Assembly: GCA_937959145.1 (NCBI GenBank)
Contig: CALGMC010000304.1
Coordinates: 1-5,408, forward strand
From: an uncultured Chlorobiales bacterium
Lineage (GTDB): Bacteria > Bacteroidota > Chlorobiia > Chlorobiales > Thermochlorobacteraceae
Direction of reading: 5' to 3'
Length of the DNA stretch: 5,408 nt
Within the stretch, counting starts at the first letter, position 1, and every line of letters starts with the position of its first letter. Below the pieces are notes generated by a model that did no database searches, was not told where the DNA came from, and saw only the letters and a program-made list of their open reading frames with translations. The position numbers and the translations under genes were made by a program. Shown here piece by piece: positions 4,893-5,408 of this stretch.

Positions 4893-5408
4893 ATGATACA
4901 AGAGTCCATCGCTCAACTCAGAGCAGAAATTGAATCCGTCCAGATTTCTGATGCGCCATCGCTCGAAGCCTATCGGCTCAAATACCTTGTGCGTAAGGGA
5001 AGCGTCGCCGAACTCTTCGAGCAACTCAAATCTGTTTCGCGTGAAGAAAAGCCGCTCGTCGGAAAATTGCTCAATGAACTCAAACAACTTGCTGAGACAA
5101 AGTTTGAGCAAGCCAAAAGCCAATTCGCAGAACGGAACGACGATGCCCCAACAATTGACCTCACGCTTCCAGGACGAAAGCCATTTCTGGGCTCTGAACA
5201 TCCCGTTCAGAAAGTCTTGGGCGACATGAAGCGCATTTTCTTTGGAATGGGCTTCAGCGAAGCCACTGGACCTGAAATCGAGCTCGACGATTACAACTTC
5301 ACAAAACTCAATTTTCCTGACGACCACCCCGCCCGCGATATGCAAGACACATTCTTCATTCGCAAAGGCGACGGCGAAGACATTGTCCTACGCACGCACA
5401 CCTCGCCC
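4893..5408 (+). CDS. pheS: Phenylalanyl-tRNA synthetase alpha subunit, 5' part
   Basis: PheS is the catalytic chain of the cytoplasmic alpha2-beta2 enzyme that charges tRNA-Phe. The frame is open for 172 codons to the last base of the window; the family is about 340 residues, so roughly half is seen. Residues 1-85 form the N-terminal helical arm (LRAEIE at 9-14, RKGSVAELFEQLK at 34-46). After the linker LPGRKPFLGSEHPVQ (92-106) the catalytic domain begins with motif 1, GFSEATGPEIE (120-130), then YNFTKLNFPDDHPARDMQDTFF (134-155) and the substrate-site LRTHTSP (166-172) at the window edge. ATG 4893 fits the family's N-terminus; the site before it is weak (AGAGA, 4885-4889). pheT is expected downstream but lies outside the window. 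Confidence 0.96.
   Translation, partial: MIQESIAQLRAEIESVQISDAPSLEAYRLKYLVRKGSVAELFEQLKSVSREEKPLVGKLLNELKQLAETKFEQAKSQFAERNDDAPTIDLTLPGRKPFLGSEHPVQKVLGDMKRIFFGMGFSEATGPEIELDDYNFTKLNFPDDHPARDMQDTFFIRKGDGEDIVLRTHTSP

Overview
The window is a bacterial translation-gene cluster read entirely on the + strand. It contains thrS, two tandem Uma2-family (DUF820/COG4636) nuclease-like genes, infC, rpmI, rplT and the 5' half of pheS. Apart from the Uma2 pair, this is the widespread order thrS-infC-rpmI-rplT-pheS, which encodes threonyl-tRNA synthetase, initiation factor IF3, ribosomal proteins L35 and L20, and the alpha chain of phenylalanyl-tRNA synthetase. Protein wording, moderate GC content, recognisable Shine-Dalgarno sites and the presence of Uma2 paralogues suggest a member of the Chlorobiota/Bacteroidota side of the tree, possibly a green-sulfur-bacterium relative. 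That placement comes from remembered family resemblance and not from a search.

Bases 1-300 hold no convincing gene. They do hold a dense set of possible control signals for thrS: a 12-bp hairpin with one bulged base (155-181), a perfect 7-bp inverted repeat (204-222) that overlaps a plausible sigma-70-like promoter (206-233), and a possible 20-codon upstream reading frame (117-179) with its own ribosome binding site. thrS fills 301-2268 and appears intact, with both its editing-site and aminoacylation-site residues.

Bases 2269-3475 are the accessory part. Two 187-codon Uma2 genes sit between thrS and infC, which are usually adjacent. Each has a Shine-Dalgarno site that begins inside the stop codon of the gene before it, so they look translationally coupled to thrS. 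Their first ~30 codons include a 65-bp block that is nearly identical between the copies (two silent differences), while the rest of the two genes has diverged strongly. This suggests gene conversion or a recombination event confined to the N-terminal coding region.

Bases 3476-4794 encode IF3 (with a charged C-terminal extension), L35 and L20, separated by gaps of about 50 bases. Two hairpins lie in the 98-base gap between rplT and pheS; the second has a perfect 9-bp stem and could be an attenuator, processing site or partial terminator. pheS begins at 4893 and runs off the window after 172 codons. Together these genes supply aminoacyl-tRNAs, initiation and the large ribosomal subunit. The Uma2 proteins have no known role in that work and look like passengers in a highly expressed operon.
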